Positions 45,357 through 57,619 are shown, counted from the first letter of the stretch. The stretch is 62,142 nt of DNA from Photobacterium sanguinicancri (GCF_002265265.1 NZ_NOIF01000007.1:1-62142); one strand, 5' to 3'. Numbers and translations: made by a program. The notes: generated by a model from the letters alone, not told the origin.

Positions 45357-46571
45357 TTAGTGGTGTGCCCACTCAACGGTATCTAAATCTACACCTTCTT
45401 TGTACATGTCCCAAAGTGGCGACATCTCACGTAGTTTTTCAACTGCGGTGCTGATTTGGTTGATTGCGTGATCAATTTCTTCTGCAGTCGTGAAACGACC
45501 GAAAGAGAAACGGATTGAGCTGTGTGCCAGTTCATCGTTCAAGCCAAGTGCACGTAGTACGTACGAAGGCTCTAGGCTTGCAGATGTACATGCAGAACCA
45601 GATGAAACTGCTAGATCTTTCAGTGCCATTAGCAGTGATTCACCTTCAACGAATGCAAAACTTACGTTTAAGTTGTTTGCAACACGTTGCTCTAGGTCAC
45701 CGTTAATTGTTGTTGCTTCGATGTCTTTAATGCCATCAAGTAAGCGTTGGCGCATTGCATCAGCGTGAGCACGATCTTGCTCCATTTCTTCTTTTGCAAT
45801 TCGACAAGCTTCGCCCATACCGACGATTTGATGCGTAGCTAGCGTACCAGAACGCATTCCACGTTCATGACCGCCACCGTGCATTTGCGCTTCTAGGCGA
45901 ATACGTGGCTTACGACGAACGTACAATGCACCAATACCCTTAGGGCCGTACAGTTTGTGCGCTGACATCGAAATCAAATCAACTTTCATTTCTTGCACGT
46001 CGATTGGTAATTTACCTGCAGATTGCGCTGCATCAACGTGGAAAACAATTTTGCGTTCGCGACATAATTCGCCAATTGCTGTGATGTCTTGGATCACACC
46101 AATTTCGTTGTTCACGTGCATGATAGACACTAAAACGGTGTCTTCACGAAGTGCATCACGAAGCTTAGCCATGTCGATCAGGCCGTTTTCTTCAGGGTCA
46201 AGGTATGTCACCTCAAAACCTTCACGTTCTAGTTGACGACATGGGTCTAAAACAGCTTTATGCTCTGTTTTACACGTGATGATGTGCTTACCTTTTTTAT
46301 GGTAAAAGTGCGCAACACCTTTGATTGCTAAGTTATCAGACTCAGTAGCACCCGACGTGATAACAATTTCACGCGGGTCTGCATTTAGAAGATCTGCAAT
46401 TTGTTCACGTGCGTTGTCTACCGCTTCTTCTGCCTGCCAACCGTAACGGTGAGAGCGAGAAGCTGGGTTACCAAAGCAGCCGTCCATAGTCATACACTGC
46501 ACCATCTTTTCGGCAACACGTGGATCAACAGGACAAGTAGCAGAATAATCTAAATATATAGGCAATTTCAT
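45357..46571 (-). CDS. iscS: Cysteine desulfurase IscS
   Basis: PLP enzyme that removes sulfur from cysteine for Fe-S clusters and tRNA thiolation. 404 residues. The PLP lysine is in [10 protein letters not shown] and the persulfide Cys in [10 protein letters not shown]. The ATG at 46571 is chosen because GGAG lies six bases upstream and the length equals E. coli; an ATG two codons upstream is an alternative. Confidence 0.98.
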   Translation of the reverse strand: MKLPIYLDYSATCPVDPRVAEKMVQCMTMDGCFGNPASRSHRYGWQAEEAVDNAREQIADLLNADPREIVITSGATESDNLAIKGVAHFYHKKGKHIITCKTEHKAVLDPCRQLEREGFEVTYLDPEENGLIDMAKLRDALREDTVLVSIMHVNNEIGVIQDITAIGELCRERKIVFHVDAAQSAGKLPIDVQEMKVDLISMSAHKLYGPKGIGALYVRRKPRIRLEAQMHGGGHERGMRSGTLATHQIVGMGEACRIAKEEMEQDRAHADAMRQRLLDGIKDIEATTINGDLEQRVANNLNVSFAFVEGESLLMALKDLAVSSGSACTSASLEPSYVLRALGLNDELAHSSIRFSFGRFTTAEEIDHAINQISTAVEKLREMSPLWDMYKEGVDLDTVEWAHH

Positions 46572-46602
46572 TTTCATCTCCGAAAACACGGACAGCTAGT
46601 CT

Positions 46603-47121
46603 CTAGGAGCGGACATCGACACCAATGGTGGCGTTATCGTGTTGTTTTTTATTTACTAAATTCGACTTAGCAACGCTGTTTTGTAAATACTGATCTTGAC
46701 GGTCAGAAATGGCTTGAACATCGTTGTCTTTCATCAGCTCACCGAGCGTGATGTTGTTTAAAAAGCCACTGATGCGTGAACTTAAATCGTGCCATAAGGT
46801 GTGAGTTAAACAGCGGGCTCCGCCTTGACAACCACCTTTCCCATGACACTTAGTTGCATCTACTGACTCATCTACAGCTGCGATAACCATGCCAATAGCA
46901 ATAGCATCCGCGTCTTCACCAAGGCGGTAACCACCACCGGGACCACGAACACTTGCCACTAAACCGGCTTTACGCAACCGAGAAAAAAGCTGTTCTAAAT
47001 ATGACAGCGAGATACCTTGGCGCTCTGAAATATCAGCCAAAGGCACTGGGCCATCTTGAGAATGCAAGGCGACATCTAACATCGCTGTTACTGCATATCT
47101 TCCTTTTGAAGTCAATTTCAT
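46603..47121 (-). CDS. iscR: Iron-sulfur cluster regulator IscR
   Basis: Rrf2-family repressor and activator carrying a 2Fe-2S cluster. 172 residues: N-terminal winged helix-turn-helix (about 1-65) and cluster ligands Cys92, Cys98, Cys104 with His107. Holo-IscR represses this operon; two tandem type 1 sites lie directly upstream. First gene of iscRSUA-hscBA-fdx-iscX. Confidence 0.98.
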   Translation of the reverse strand: MKLTSKGRYAVTAMLDVALHSQDGPVPLADISERQGISLSYLEQLFSRLRKAGLVASVRGPGGGYRLGEDADAIAIGMVIAAVDESVDATKCHGKGGCQGGARCLTHTLWHDLSSRISGFLNNITLGELMKDNDVQAISDRQDQYLQNSVAKSNLVNKKQHDNATIGVDVRS

Positions 47122-47162
47122 AACACACCGCTACCCACTCATGTATATGGGAGCAGTTTTGC

Positions 47163-47212
47163 ATACCTGACTAAAACAGTCAAGTATATACCCGACTAAT
47201 TCGGTCAGGCTT
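47163..47212 (-). promoter_or_regulatory. Two abutting type 1 IscR sites at the isc promoter
   Basis: Site A (47163-47187) and site B (47188-47212) are two directly adjacent 25-bp matches to the type 1 IscR motif. Read on the minus strand, A has GACTGTTTTAGTC flanked by ATA and TAT, and B has GACCGAATTAGTC ending in TAT. A TTGACT inside site A is a candidate -35. This predicts feedback repression by cluster-loaded IscR. Confidence 0.85.
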
Positions 47213-47233
47213 TTAACCCTTTGCTATGTAGGT

Positions 47234-47965
47234 CTACTTTTCGCGAGAAGCTAAAGATTTCTCAACTGAAGAAAGGATACCACGCAGGATATTCAACTCT
47301 TGCTGCTCAGGGCGAGCACGGCTAAATAAACGACGCAATTTAGTCATGACCATACCAGGATGGTTCTTATTGATAAATTGGGTTTGGCGAGTCACTTTTT
47401 CAAGGTGTTCATAGAACATTTCTAGTTCTTTAGCACGAGGATATTCAACCTCTTGCTTTTCACCTTTGTACTTTTCAGCTTCAAGATGCGCCATGCGAAT
47501 CTCGTAGCTAATTGTCTGTACTGCCATCGCTAAATTCAGTGAGCTATATTCAGGATTTGCAGGAATGTAGACATGACAGTGACATTTTTGCAGTTCTTCA
47601 TTGGTTAGACCGGTACGCTCGCGGCCAAATAGAATTGCAACAGGGTGGGAATTAGTTTCTTCAATCGTTTTGATGCCACATTCACGAGGATCTAGCTGAG
47701 GCCACTCCAATGTACGTGAACGAGCACTTGAGCCAATCACTAAACCACAATCAGCAATTGCTTCATCAAGTGTGTTGACGATTTTGGCGTTCTCAACAAT
47801 ATCCGCAGCACCTGCAGCGAGGGCAATAGACTTCTCATCGATCTCACAAGCAGGATCAACAAGGACAAGATTTGTTAAGCCCATCACCTTCATGGCTCTG
47901 GCGGCAGAACCTATGTTCCCAGGGTGGGATGTACCAATTAAAACAACGCTGATTTTATCTAACAT
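47234..47965 (-). CDS. trmJ: tRNA (Cm32/Um32) methyltransferase TrmJ
   Basis: SPOUT-fold SAM enzyme adding the 2'-O-methyl at position 32 of tRNAs. 244 residues: N-terminal knot domain ([46 protein letters not shown]) and a C-terminal helical extension. The start at 47965 matches the E. coli N-terminus; 28 upstream codons are open but unsupported. It lies upstream of iscR in the same direction, as in E. coli. Confidence 0.95.
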   Translation of the reverse strand: MLDKISVVLIGTSHPGNIGSAARAMKVMGLTNLVLVDPACEIDEKSIALAAGAADIVENAKIVNTLDEAIADCGLVIGSSARSRTLEWPQLDPRECGIKTIEETNSHPVAILFGRERTGLTNEELQKCHCHVYIPANPEYSSLNLAMAVQTISYEIRMAHLEAEKYKGEKQEVEYPRAKELEMFYEHLEKVTRQTQFINKNHPGMVMTKLRRLFSRARPEQQELNILRGILSSVEKSLASREK

Positions 47966-48162
47966 GACGTAGCAATTTTCCGACGATTTGTTAAAGCCGT
48001 AGGATTTTAGCACAGCCATTTTGAAAGTGGGGAAAACATGTAGTTTCAATCAACATTATTATCAGAATTACACTTCAATCCATGCAGCCTATTTCCTAAA
48101 ATGCTTTTATTACCCACCCAGATGAATAAAAAATAACCACTTCCATTTTTGCACGGCTCTGT

Positions 48163-48168
48163 TATACT
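48163..48168 (+). promoter_or_regulatory. -10 element of suhB with GC-rich discriminator
   Basis: TATACT followed by CGCCGCCGC, 44 bp upstream of suhB. The -35 is not obvious. A GC-rich discriminator is typical of stringently controlled promoters; that link is inference. Confidence 0.5.
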
Positions 48169-48211
48169 CGCCGCCGCTTTTTAGTTCTTTAACATCCGTT
48201 GGGAAGATCCT

Positions 48212-49012
48212 ATGCATCCGATGCTAAACATCGCCATTCGTGCTGCACGAAAGGCCGGTGACCATGTCATAAAATCACTAGAAAAACCTCAATCAATCGA
48301 GGTTGCTGAAAAAGGTAATGACGTCGTTACTAATATCGATCTTGAAGCTGAAGCTCTCATCATCGAAACAATTCTTAAGTCTTACCCTGATCACTGCATC
48401 ATTGGCGCAGAGACTGGTACTAAAGAAGGCCGTGACAAAGAATGTCAGTGGATCATTGACCCAGTGGATGGCACCAAAAACTTCGCACGAGGTTTGCCTC
48501 ACTTCGCTATCTCAGTAGCACTACGCATGCGTGGCCGTACTGAAGTAGCTGCCGTTTACGACCCTGCTCGTAACGAACTATTCACTGCAACACGTGGTTC
48601 TGGCGCTCAATTGAACAGCCAACGCCTACGTGCAACTCAACCGCGTAACCTTGCTGGTACTATCCTTGCAACTGGTCTACCGTTTGCTGCTAAGCAACAT
48701 GCTGAAAGCTACATGAAAATCCAAAGCGCATTATTCGTTGAGTGTGACGACATGCGTCAAATGGGTTCAAGTGCGCTAGACTTATGTTACCTAGCTGCTG
48801 GCCGTGTTGATGGCGTTTTCAAATTAGGCCTTAAGCCTTGGGAAATCGCTGCAGGCGAACTAATCGCTCGCGAATCTGGTGCTATCTGTACAGACTTCAC
48901 TGGTAACACTAACTACATCACGTCTGGTAACATTGTTGCTGGTAATGCACGTGTAGTTAAGCCAATGCTAGCTAAAATCCGTGAACACGGTAGCGATGCA
49001 CTGTCTAAGTAA
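48212..49012 (+). CDS. suhB: Inositol-1-monophosphatase / Nus factor SuhB
   Basis: A Mg-dependent phosphatase-fold protein that in E. coli joins the rRNA antitermination complex (NusA, NusB, NusE, NusG). 266 residues with GAETG and DPVDGTKNF metal motifs. The usual WDxAAGE motif reads WEIAAGE, an Asp-to-Glu change at a metal-site position. Divergent from trmJ as in E. coli; strong terminator after it. Confidence 0.95.
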   Translation: MHPMLNIAIRAARKAGDHVIKSLEKPQSIEVAEKGNDVVTNIDLEAEALIIETILKSYPDHCIIGAETGTKEGRDKECQWIIDPVDGTKNFARGLPHFAISVALRMRGRTEVAAVYDPARNELFTATRGSGAQLNSQRLRATQPRNLAGTILATGLPFAAKQHAESYMKIQSALFVECDDMRQMGSSALDLCYLAAGRVDGVFKLGLKPWEIAAGELIARESGAICTDFTGNTNYITSGNIVAGNARVVKPMLAKIREHGSDALSK

Positions 49013-49035
49013 TCTTTGATTACTCACCAAATTTT

Positions 49036-49068
49036 AAAGCCCTGCACAATGTGCGGGGCTTTTTTTTT
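49036..49068 (+). terminator. Terminator of suhB
   Basis: Stem AAAGCCCTGCAC/GTGCGGGGCTTT followed by nine T. Confidence 0.93.
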
Positions 49069-49194
49069 CAACAAATTTGACGATTCCTTCCCTAACAGGC
49101 AGCCATGCCTTCGATAACCTGATCTAACACTTATAAAACATCATACTGATTATGTAGAATACGCGTTTATTTCTCGTTTCTGTAGGTTACTGTT

Positions 49195-49881
49195 ATGTCG
49201 TCTCTTTTCACGCGCACTCTGCCCCTCTCCGCTATTGCCATTATCTGCACATCGCTATTAAGCGGCTGTGACAAACATTATGAAACCGTGGATGCAATTC
49301 CCTTTGCCGATCAAAACTTCCGTACCTGTGTATTAGAAGCCAATGAACAGTATTCAGAAGACATTACAGAACTGGATTGTGATAACAGCGATATTAAATC
49401 TGTCGATGAGCTGAAATATTTTGAAAACCTACGCGAGCTATCGCTAAAAGATAATCAACTCGCAGCCATTGACCTCACCAACAACCCAGAACTACGTGCC
49501 GTTAACTTAGCAGATAACGAAATCCAAGCATTAGACCTGAGTGAGAATGAAAACCTACGCAGTCTCGTCATCACAGAAAATGAACTAGAGACCCTGGATA
49601 TGACTGCTAACTCTAAACTAGAAAAATTATTGGCGGGAAATAACCAACTAGAGAATGTGGTACTGAGTAAAAAAAGCCGTTTAGAACGACTTGCGCTGCC
49701 ATCAAACGAACTCACTGCTTTGGATGTAAGCGCAGCAACCGAGCTTGAGCTGCTGAATGTGATGAACAATGACCTCGTCGAGTTAGATCTCAGCCACAAC
49801 ACCAAGCTGACAACCTTGATTGAGCAAGGCAATAAAATGAATGGCGGTAAGCAGCGCCCTGCCAGTGAATGGGCTAACTAA
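49195..49881 (+). CDS. Leucine-rich-repeat lipoprotein
   Basis: A 228-residue lipoprotein (lipobox LLSGC, Cys25) followed by about seven LRR units of roughly 21 residues (pattern LxxLxLxxNxLxxLDLxxN, e.g. LRELSLKDNQLAAIDLTNN) from about residue 75 to 215. Such repeats usually bind proteins. Asp after Cys25 would favour inner-membrane retention under the E. coli +2 rule. It is free-standing between two terminators. Function unknown. Confidence 0.8.
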   Translation: MSSLFTRTLPLSAIAIICTSLLSGCDKHYETVDAIPFADQNFRTCVLEANEQYSEDITELDCDNSDIKSVDELKYFENLRELSLKDNQLAAIDLTNNPELRAVNLADNEIQALDLSENENLRSLVITENELETLDMTANSKLEKLLAGNNQLENVVLSKKSRLERLALPSNELTALDVSAATELELLNVMNNDLVELDLSHNTKLTTLIEQGNKMNGGKQRPASEWAN

Positions 49882-49913
49882 GCCACTCCATTCTCTGCGT
49901 TGTCATACAGACA

Positions 49914-49947
49914 TAAAAAAACGGTGCCACATGGGCACCGTTTTTAT
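49914..49947. terminator. Convergent terminator, LRR gene and secDF
   Basis: Stem CGGTGCC/GGCACCG with A run before and T run after; serves both converging units. Confidence 0.92.
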
Positions 49948-49966
49948 AAGCAAGAATCACACACCA

Positions 49967-50914
49967 CTAAGGCATAGATTCAAACTCTTCACCTTCTTTC
50001 TCAACTTGCGGTGGCATTAGGTGTTCACGAACAATACCTAGTTTCAGAGCAAGTGCAGAAGCCACGTAAATAGACGAGTAAGTACCTACCACGATACCAA
50101 TCAGCAATGCGGTCGCAAAGCCGTGGATCATAGTGCCACCTTGTAAGAACAAGGCAATAACCACAAACAATGTTGTTGCCGACGTAATTAACGTACGGCT
50201 TAATGTTTGGGTAATCGAGTTGTTCATTACATCAGATGAGTCACCTTTACGCATCTTACGGAAGTTTTCACGGATTCGGTCAAATACCACGATGGTATCA
50301 TTGAGCGAGTAACCAACCACTGTCAGCAAGGCTGCAACAATGGTTAAATCCACTTCAATTTGTAAGAACGAAAAGATACCGATAGTAATAATAATATCGT
50401 GTGCCAAGGCCAGTACCGCACCCGCAGCAAGACGCCATTCAAAACGCATTGATACATACAGCAAGATACAAAGTAATGAAGCAATAATTGCTAGACCACC
50501 CGCTTCTGCAAGTTCATCACCCACATTTGGACCAACGAACTCGATACGACGCATTTCAACGTTTTGCTCAGTACCCACTTTTAGCGCATCAATGATCTGT
50601 AAGCCTAGCTTCTCACCTTTCAAGGTTTCACGAGGCTGAAGACGTACTAATACATCACGTGCAGTACCGAAGTTTTGAACAATGGCATCACCAAAGCCTG
50701 CTTTCTCAAGCGATTCACGAATAAGGCCTAAATCAGCAGGTTGTTCAAAACCTACTTCAATTAAAGTACCACCCGTAAAATCAAGACCCCAGTTAAGCTT
50801 CTTAGTCGCAACCGTACCTATTGCTACTGCAATCATAACGAGAGAGACAACAAAGGCCACTTTCGACCAACGCATAAAGTCGATCACTTTATCCGCTTTC
50901 ATTAATTGATACAT
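49967..50914 (-). CDS. secF: Protein translocase subunit SecF
   Basis: Partner of SecD in the proton-driven complex that assists late SecYEG export. 315 residues: six predicted spans, a periplasmic P4 loop (about 40-135, WGLDFTGGTLIEV) and the conserved VVGYSLNDTIVVFDRIREN segment. Twelve bases after secD. Confidence 0.97.
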   Translation of the reverse strand: MYQLMKADKVIDFMRWSKVAFVVSLVMIAVAIGTVATKKLNWGLDFTGGTLIEVGFEQPADLGLIRESLEKAGFGDAIVQNFGTARDVLVRLQPRETLKGEKLGLQIIDALKVGTEQNVEMRRIEFVGPNVGDELAEAGGLAIIASLLCILLYVSMRFEWRLAAGAVLALAHDIIITIGIFSFLQIEVDLTIVAALLTVVGYSLNDTIVVFDRIRENFRKMRKGDSSDVMNNSITQTLSRTLITSATTLFVVIALFLQGGTMIHGFATALLIGIVVGTYSSIYVASALALKLGIVREHLMPPQVEKEGEEFESMP

Positions 50915-50926
50915 TCCAGCGTCCCT

Positions 50927-52780
50927 CTAGATCGACAGCTTATCTACGCGTTTTCCGCCGTAGATAAAGTTAACTACTGCACGCGTACCGATAATCGCCG
51001 TAAACATCGAGGTCAAAATACCAATCGATAACGTTACTGCGAAGCCTTTGATAGCACCTGTACCCACGGCAAACAAAATAATTGCAGTGATTAACGTAGT
51101 GATATTTGCATCGGCAATGGTACTGAATGCGTTCGCGTAACCCTGCTGAATCGCATGTTGAGGGCTGCGGCCTTCACGTAATTCTTCACGAATACGTTCA
51201 AAGATCAGTACATTGGCATCAACGGCCATACCTACAGTTAATACGATACCGGCAATACCTGGCAAGGTCATGGTAGCCCCTGGGATCATCGACATAACAC
51301 CGATAATCATCACCAAGTTCATCATCAATGCCATATTGGCAATCAAGCCAAATTTACGGTAATAAATCAGCGTAAACAGCATTACAGCTAACATACCCCA
51401 TAGACACGCTTGCACGCCCATATCGATATTTTGCTGACCCATTGATGGACCGATAGTACGCTCTTCTACAATTGAAATAGGCGCAATCAATGCACCCGCA
51501 CGTAATAGCAATGCTAAGTTGTGCGCTTCAGCAGCAGAGTCGATACCTGTGATACGGAAGTTACGACCAAGCGCAGTTTGAATTGTTGCTTGGTTGATCA
51601 CTTCTTCGTGCTTTTCAAGAATCACTTTACCGTTTTCATCACGTTCGCCACTGTCTTTATATTCAGTGAACATGGTAGCCATAAGCTTACCAACGTTATT
51701 ACGTGAGAAGGCTGTCATCTTGCTACCACCTTCGCTATCTAGCGAGATGTTAACTTGTGGACGACCGTATTCATCAGCACTTGAGCTTGCATCAGTAATG
51801 TGAGAACCCGTTAGGATGACACGTTTTTTCAGTACCGCTGGGCGGCCATCACGTGCTGTTTTCACTTCACTACCAGCAGGTACGCGACCTGCCATGGCTG
51901 CTGCTATATCAGCACTGCTATCTACTTCACGGAATTCAAGCGTTGCTGTCGCACCTAAAATTTCTTTTGCGCGCGCAGTGTCTTGAACACCCGGTAATTC
52001 AACAACGATACGGCTAGCACCTTGGCGTTGTACCAATGGCTCAGCAACACCCAATTCATTCACTCGATTACGAAGAATAGTGATGTTTTGCTCTACCGCA
52101 TAGTTACGGATCTCTTTTAAGCGCTCTTCAGAGAATGTTGCGCTCACCACGAAGCGGCCATTGCTGGTGCTATCGCTAAAGATCATATCAGGGTGAAGTT
52201 TCGCAAGCTCACGCTCTGTTTGTGCCATTTGCTCGGCATCACGCAGGCGTACTTCAACCGTAGTATCAGTTTTACTGATCGCACGGTAACGAATTTTTGC
52301 TTCACGCAGTTCAGTACGGAATGTTTCTTCCTGCTGACCCAGCAATTTTTCCATTGCCGCATCCATATCCACTTCCATTAAGAAGTGAACACCACCACGC
52401 AGGTCAAGACCAAGTTTCATCGGTGAAGCACCAATTGATTCAAGCCAGCTAGGGGTTGCAGGTGCAAGGTTTAAGGCTACAACGTAGTCTTCACCGAGTT
52501 CGTCGTTGAGAATATCGCGAGCACTGATTTGCGTATCAGGGTCGTTGAAGCGGACCAGAACAGCACCGTTCTCGAAAGCGATAGATTTGTAGGAGATTTT
52601 ACTTTTTTCTAGGTCTTCGGTGACAACATCCAGAGCAGACATATCTACCGAGGCGCCACGCGCCCCGGAGATTTGAATCGCTGGATCTTCACCGTAAATG
52701 TTGGGAAGTGCATAAAGCAAACCGATGAGGAGTGCGAACACTACCATCAGGTTCTTCCACAATGGATAACGGTTTAGCAC
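50927..52780 (-). CDS. secD: Protein translocase subunit SecD
   Basis: A 617-residue RND-like membrane protein: span 1 near the N-terminus, a large periplasmic P1 domain (about 35-450; [15 protein letters not shown]), then five spans with [17 protein letters not shown]. The start is GTG at 52780 with AAGGA eight bases upstream. Middle of yajC-secD-secF; 25 bp after yajC. Confidence 0.97.
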   Translation of the reverse strand: MLNRYPLWKNLMVVFALLIGLLYALPNIYGEDPAIQISGARGASVDMSALDVVTEDLEKSKISYKSIAFENGAVLVRFNDPDTQISARDILNDELGEDYVVALNLAPATPSWLESIGASPMKLGLDLRGGVHFLMEVDMDAAMEKLLGQQEETFRTELREAKIRYRAISKTDTTVEVRLRDAEQMAQTERELAKLHPDMIFSDSTSNGRFVVSATFSEERLKEIRNYAVEQNITILRNRVNELGVAEPLVQRQGASRIVVELPGVQDTARAKEILGATATLEFREVDSSADIAAAMAGRVPAGSEVKTARDGRPAVLKKRVILTGSHITDASSSADEYGRPQVNISLDSEGGSKMTAFSRNNVGKLMATMFTEYKDSGERDENGKVILEKHEEVINQATIQTALGRNFRITGIDSAAEAHNLALLLRAGALIAPISIVEERTIGPSMGQQNIDMGVQACLWGMLAVMLFTLIYYRKFGLIANMALMMNLVMIIGVMSMIPGATMTLPGIAGIVLTVGMAVDANVLIFERIREELREGRSPQHAIQQGYANAFSTIADANITTLITAIILFAVGTGAIKGFAVTLSIGILTSMFTAIIGTRAVVNFIYGGKRVDKLSI

Positions 52781-52805
52781 TGCTATGATCCTTCAAAGCG
52801 AATAA

Positions 52806-53141
52806 TTATAGAGACTTCATCGTGCCTTTTGGCAGAACAGCAGTCACGAAGTCTTTCTTGATTGTTACTTCAGTGCTGTCGTTAAGCGCGATAACAATGT
52901 AGTCGTTATCTTCAGATACTTTAGAGATCTTACCTAGTAGGCCGCCGTTCGTTAGCACTTCATCACCTTTGCCCATGGAAGACATAAGATTTTTATGCTC
53001 TTTCGCACGTTTCGCCTGTGGACGATAAATCATGAAGTAAAAAATTACAGCAAACAGACCAAGCATGATGAAAAGCTGCATGCTACCGCCTTGTGGAGCA
53101 CCTTCAGCTGCGGCATGTGCCTGAGAAATGAAAAGACTCAT
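52806..53141 (-). CDS. yajC: Sec translocon accessory protein YajC
   Basis: A 111-residue inner-membrane protein with one span (about 20-42, LFIMLGLFAVIFYFMIYRPQ) and a cytosolic SH3-like tail (GDEVLTNGGLLGKI). It copurifies with SecDF in E. coli. In the tgt-yajC-secD-secF run, 22 bp after tgt. Confidence 0.97.
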   Translation of the reverse strand: MSLFISQAHAAAEGAPQGGSMQLFIMLGLFAVIFYFMIYRPQAKRAKEHKNLMSSMGKGDEVLTNGGLLGKISKVSEDNDYIVIALNDSTEVTIKKDFVTAVLPKGTMKSL

Positions 53142-53163
53142 TTAATAACGTCCTCGTTAATTG

Positions 53164-54626
<1,463 letters not shown>

Positions 54627-55685
54627 TTAGTCTTTTGTGCGACGAGTAATAAACATGGCATCACCGTAGCTGAAGAAACGGTATTGGTTTTCAACCGCGA
54701 CTTGATACGCTTTCATGGTGTGATCGTAGCCTGCAAATGTACTCACCAGCATGATCAACGTTGATTCAGGTAAGTGGAAGTTTGTCACTAACGCATCAAC
54801 CAATTGAAATTCGTAACCACCTGGGTAAATGAAGATGTCGGTATCACCAAAGAAAGGCACTAACTCAGTCCCTTTTTTCAGCGCATCTTGCGCAGCTGAT
54901 TCAAGTGAACGAACCGATGTCGTACCTACGGCAATCACACGACCGCCATTTGCTTTCGTTGTTAGCACTGCATCGACAACATCTTGCGGAACTTCCACGT
55001 ACTCTGAGTGCATGTGATGATCGTTAATATCATCAACACGAACAGGCTGGAAAGTACCAGCGCCTACATGCAAAGTAACAAACGCAAAGTCTGCACCTTT
55101 CGCTTTAATGGCAGCCAGTAGTTCATCATCAAAATGAAGGCCCGCGGTTGGTGCTGCTACTGCGCCAGGCTTCGCGTTGTAAACCGTTTGGTAACGTTCT
55201 TTATCTGCTTCTTCATCAGGGCGGTCAATGTATGGTGGTAACGGCATGTGGCCGACATCTTCCAATACTTCAAGGACCGTTTGATCACCTGTAAAGCGGA
55301 TTTCAAATAGCGTATCGTGACGCGCCACCATTTCAGCTTGGTGTTCATCATTATCACCTAAAAACAGGACGTTACCCGGTTTTGGTGATTTAGAAGCACG
55401 AACATGGGCAAGGATGCTTTTATCATCCAGCATACGCTCCACTAACACTTCAATTTTGCCACCTGACTCTTTGCGGCCAAACACGCGAGCAGGGATCACT
55501 CGGGTATTGTTGAATACGAGTAAATCACCCGGTTCAACTAAATCCAGCACATCTTTAAAGCCTTTATGCTGCAGTTCACCAGTATTTCCCGTCAACTGAA
55601 GTAGTCGACTCGCAGTACGCTCAGGTTGTGGGTAACGAGCAATAAGCTCATCAGGTAACTCAAAGTGAAAATCAGAAACTTGCAT
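54627..55685 (-). CDS. queA: S-adenosylmethionine:tRNA ribosyltransferase-isomerase
   Basis: Transfers the ribosyl part of SAM to preQ1-tRNA giving epoxyqueuosine. 352 residues with [23 protein letters not shown]-like [11 protein letters not shown] and [10 protein letters not shown]. The start at 55685 has GAGG nine bases upstream; five further codons are open. Acts right after Tgt in queuosine synthesis. Confidence 0.97.
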   Translation of the reverse strand: MQVSDFHFELPDELIARYPQPERTASRLLQLTGNTGELQHKGFKDVLDLVEPGDLLVFNNTRVIPARVFGRKESGGKIEVLVERMLDDKSILAHVRASKSPKPGNVLFLGDNDEHQAEMVARHDTLFEIRFTGDQTVLEVLEDVGHMPLPPYIDRPDEEADKERYQTVYNAKPGAVAAPTAGLHFDDELLAAIKAKGADFAFVTLHVGAGTFQPVRVDDINDHHMHSEYVEVPQDVVDAVLTTKANGGRVIAVGTTSVRSLESAAQDALKKGTELVPFFGDTDIFIYPGGYEFQLVDALVTNFHLPESTLIMLVSTFAGYDHTMKAYQVAVENQYRFFSYGDAMFITRRTKD

Positions 55686-55766
55686 TTTGTCGCGCCTCAA
55701 AAAACAGAGGCAGCTAGTATAGGCTGCCTTACTGCAATTTCAAGGAAAGTTCGAAATGACGCGAGA

Positions 55767-56831
55767 CTAAACAAGCGTTAGAGCGCGCCTTACGGCTAAT
55801 CCCAATAAGCTCAAGAGCACAACAATACCAAGACTACCGCCCCCACCGTCGCTACCCGTAACACTATCGACGCTTGGCACTGCGATATCGGTTCCTGCAT
55901 TACTGTAGTCTCTCGCAAACGGATTTACACTTAGCTTAGGCGTGCTAACAGATGCTAAACGGTTTCCCGTTACTGTGTTGATCCAAGCAGTGAAACTAAC
56001 TACTTCGGTATATACCCCAGGTAAAGAACTGGCACAGCCATCCCCAAAACTGACAAGGCCTAATAATCGTAAACCAAAATCAGCATCACTAGCTCGAAGT
56101 GGGTCTTGCCATACCAATGGTCCGCCAGAGTCACCAAAGCAACTGTCGCGGACCACTAATGGCGAAGGAGAAATAGCACACACAAAAATGTTCGCTTCAC
56201 CGCTGGTGACACCCGAACCCCATTGATTATTACAGGTATTATCAGGCACCCCAGTGAGTAAGGTTTGTTGTAAATCCGACGATCCCGAAGATCCATTCAC
56301 ACTGGTACTACCCCACCCTGAAACCAAAAGATTCGCAGGATTATTGCCACCTTGGGTATAGCTGGTTTGAAATTCGGTATTGGCACGGCCTATTTGGTCT
56401 TGATTCGCTATTAATATCGGTTTGGCACTGTCTGGTGCAGGAGCTGCCAACCTGAGTACAGCAATATCATTAGAAAAACGAGAGGCATTGTAGCTGTTAT
56501 TAATCGTGCGACGACTCACTGACAACGCATTACGAGATGAAGCACTAAATACACTTGATATACCCGCCCAGACTTTAATATCAGCGGCATTAGCGGTTAG
56601 GCCACCATTTTGTAAACAGTGGGCCGCCGTTAATACGACATCTTGTGCCACCAGCACTCCCCCACAAACGTAGGTGCCATCAGTAAAAGAAATATTGAGA
56701 TAAACTTGCCAAGGGAGCTCATCATTCTGGCTAGTCACGCCACCAATGATTCGAGGGGATACAGTAGGAGATGAAGCAAACACAGGTAAACTTGCGAAGC
56801 ACAACAGCAGTAAAACAATATACCTAGCCAT
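55767..56831 (-). CDS. Secreted trypsin-like serine protease with GlyGly-CTERM tail
   Basis: A 354-residue S1A protease. Signal peptide about 1-20, activation site RIIGG (27-31), triad His71 (TAAHC), Asp122 (NDIAVL) and Ser235 (GDSGGP), then a C-terminal region ending in GSDGGGGSLG, a hydrophobic span and Arg-Arg. That tail is the GlyGly-CTERM signal cut by rhombosortase, as in the Vibrio VesA/B/C proteases that leave by type II secretion and stay partly on the surface. No rhombosortase gene is in this window. AGGTAGAG precedes the ATG at 56831. Confidence 0.9.
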   Translation of the reverse strand: MARYIVLLLLCFASLPVFASSPTVSPRIIGGVTSQNDELPWQVYLNISFTDGTYVCGGVLVAQDVVLTAAHCLQNGGLTANAADIKVWAGISSVFSASSRNALSVSRRTINNSYNASRFSNDIAVLRLAAPAPDSAKPILIANQDQIGRANTEFQTSYTQGGNNPANLLVSGWGSTSVNGSSGSSDLQQTLLTGVPDNTCNNQWGSGVTSGEANIFVCAISPSPLVVRDSCFGDSGGPLVWQDPLRASDADFGLRLLGLVSFGDGCASSLPGVYTEVVSFTAWINTVTGNRLASVSTPKLSVNPFARDYSNAGTDIAVPSVDSVTGSDGGGGSLGIVVLLSLLGLAVRRALTLV

Positions 56832-57065
56832 AACTCTACCTATTATTATTGATGTGACAATCAATATGAATATTTAGTGCGATTTTAATGCCAAATAAGC
56901 ATATTGATTAATCAAGTATATGCCAGTCCCAAGGCTTTACCTGAAAAATACCGATAAAACAGCAGTTGAGAATTTTGTGAATTTTTGACTGTGGTCATAG
57001 GTAGTTAGGTTTATATTCGCTACATTCATAGAACAGGGATTTGTTACCTGTTAATGGAGGCAAGT

Positions 57066-57512
57066 ATGTTTACTGTCGCAGATATGATGACTCAAAATCC
57101 ATACGCTTTAGGCCCATCGAGTACCTTGGCTGACGCGAAAGATTTAATGGAAAAACACGCTATTCGCCATGTGCCTGTCATTGATGACAATCACCATCTT
57201 CTCGGCTTAGTCACTCAACGCGATGTGCTATCCGCACAAGAATCAAGCTTAGAGATGATCACCCAAAGTAACTTTATGTCGGCACTCGACATTCAACTTC
57301 ATAAATGCATGAACCGCTCACTAATGAGTGTAGATTGTCACGCTGGGTTAAAAGAAGCGGCGCTGTATATGCAAAAGCATAAAATTGGCTGCTTACCTGT
57401 GGTAGAAGAGAAAGTATTGGTCGGTATTATTACCGATAGCGACTTTGTATCTATCGCCATTACCTTGCTTGAAATACAAGATGAAGTTGAGCCAACAGAA
57501 ACCGAGGCATAA
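57066..57512 (+). CDS. CBS-domain pair protein
   Basis: A 148-residue cytosolic protein made of two CBS motifs (about 4-60 and 80-138; MMTQNPYALGPSSTL and MNRSLMSVDCHAGL), ending in an acidic tail. CBS pairs usually bind adenine nucleotides and regulate partners. The ATG at 57066 has a perfect GGAGG five bases upstream; an earlier in-frame ATG overlaps that site. Its partner is unknown. It is followed by acpH after about 107 bp. Confidence 0.85.
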   Translation: MFTVADMMTQNPYALGPSSTLADAKDLMEKHAIRHVPVIDDNHHLLGLVTQRDVLSAQESSLEMITQSNFMSALDIQLHKCMNRSLMSVDCHAGLKEAALYMQKHKIGCLPVVEEKVLVGIITDSDFVSIAITLLEIQDEVEPTETEA

Positions 57513-57619
57513 GCAACAATAAAATTAGCTGTAGACGAGGCTATGCTGTCATTTGCTAACCTATTCACTATTCTTTTAGAAACACAATGCGCTCGCGGGC
57601 GCATGAGCATAAGGTAATT

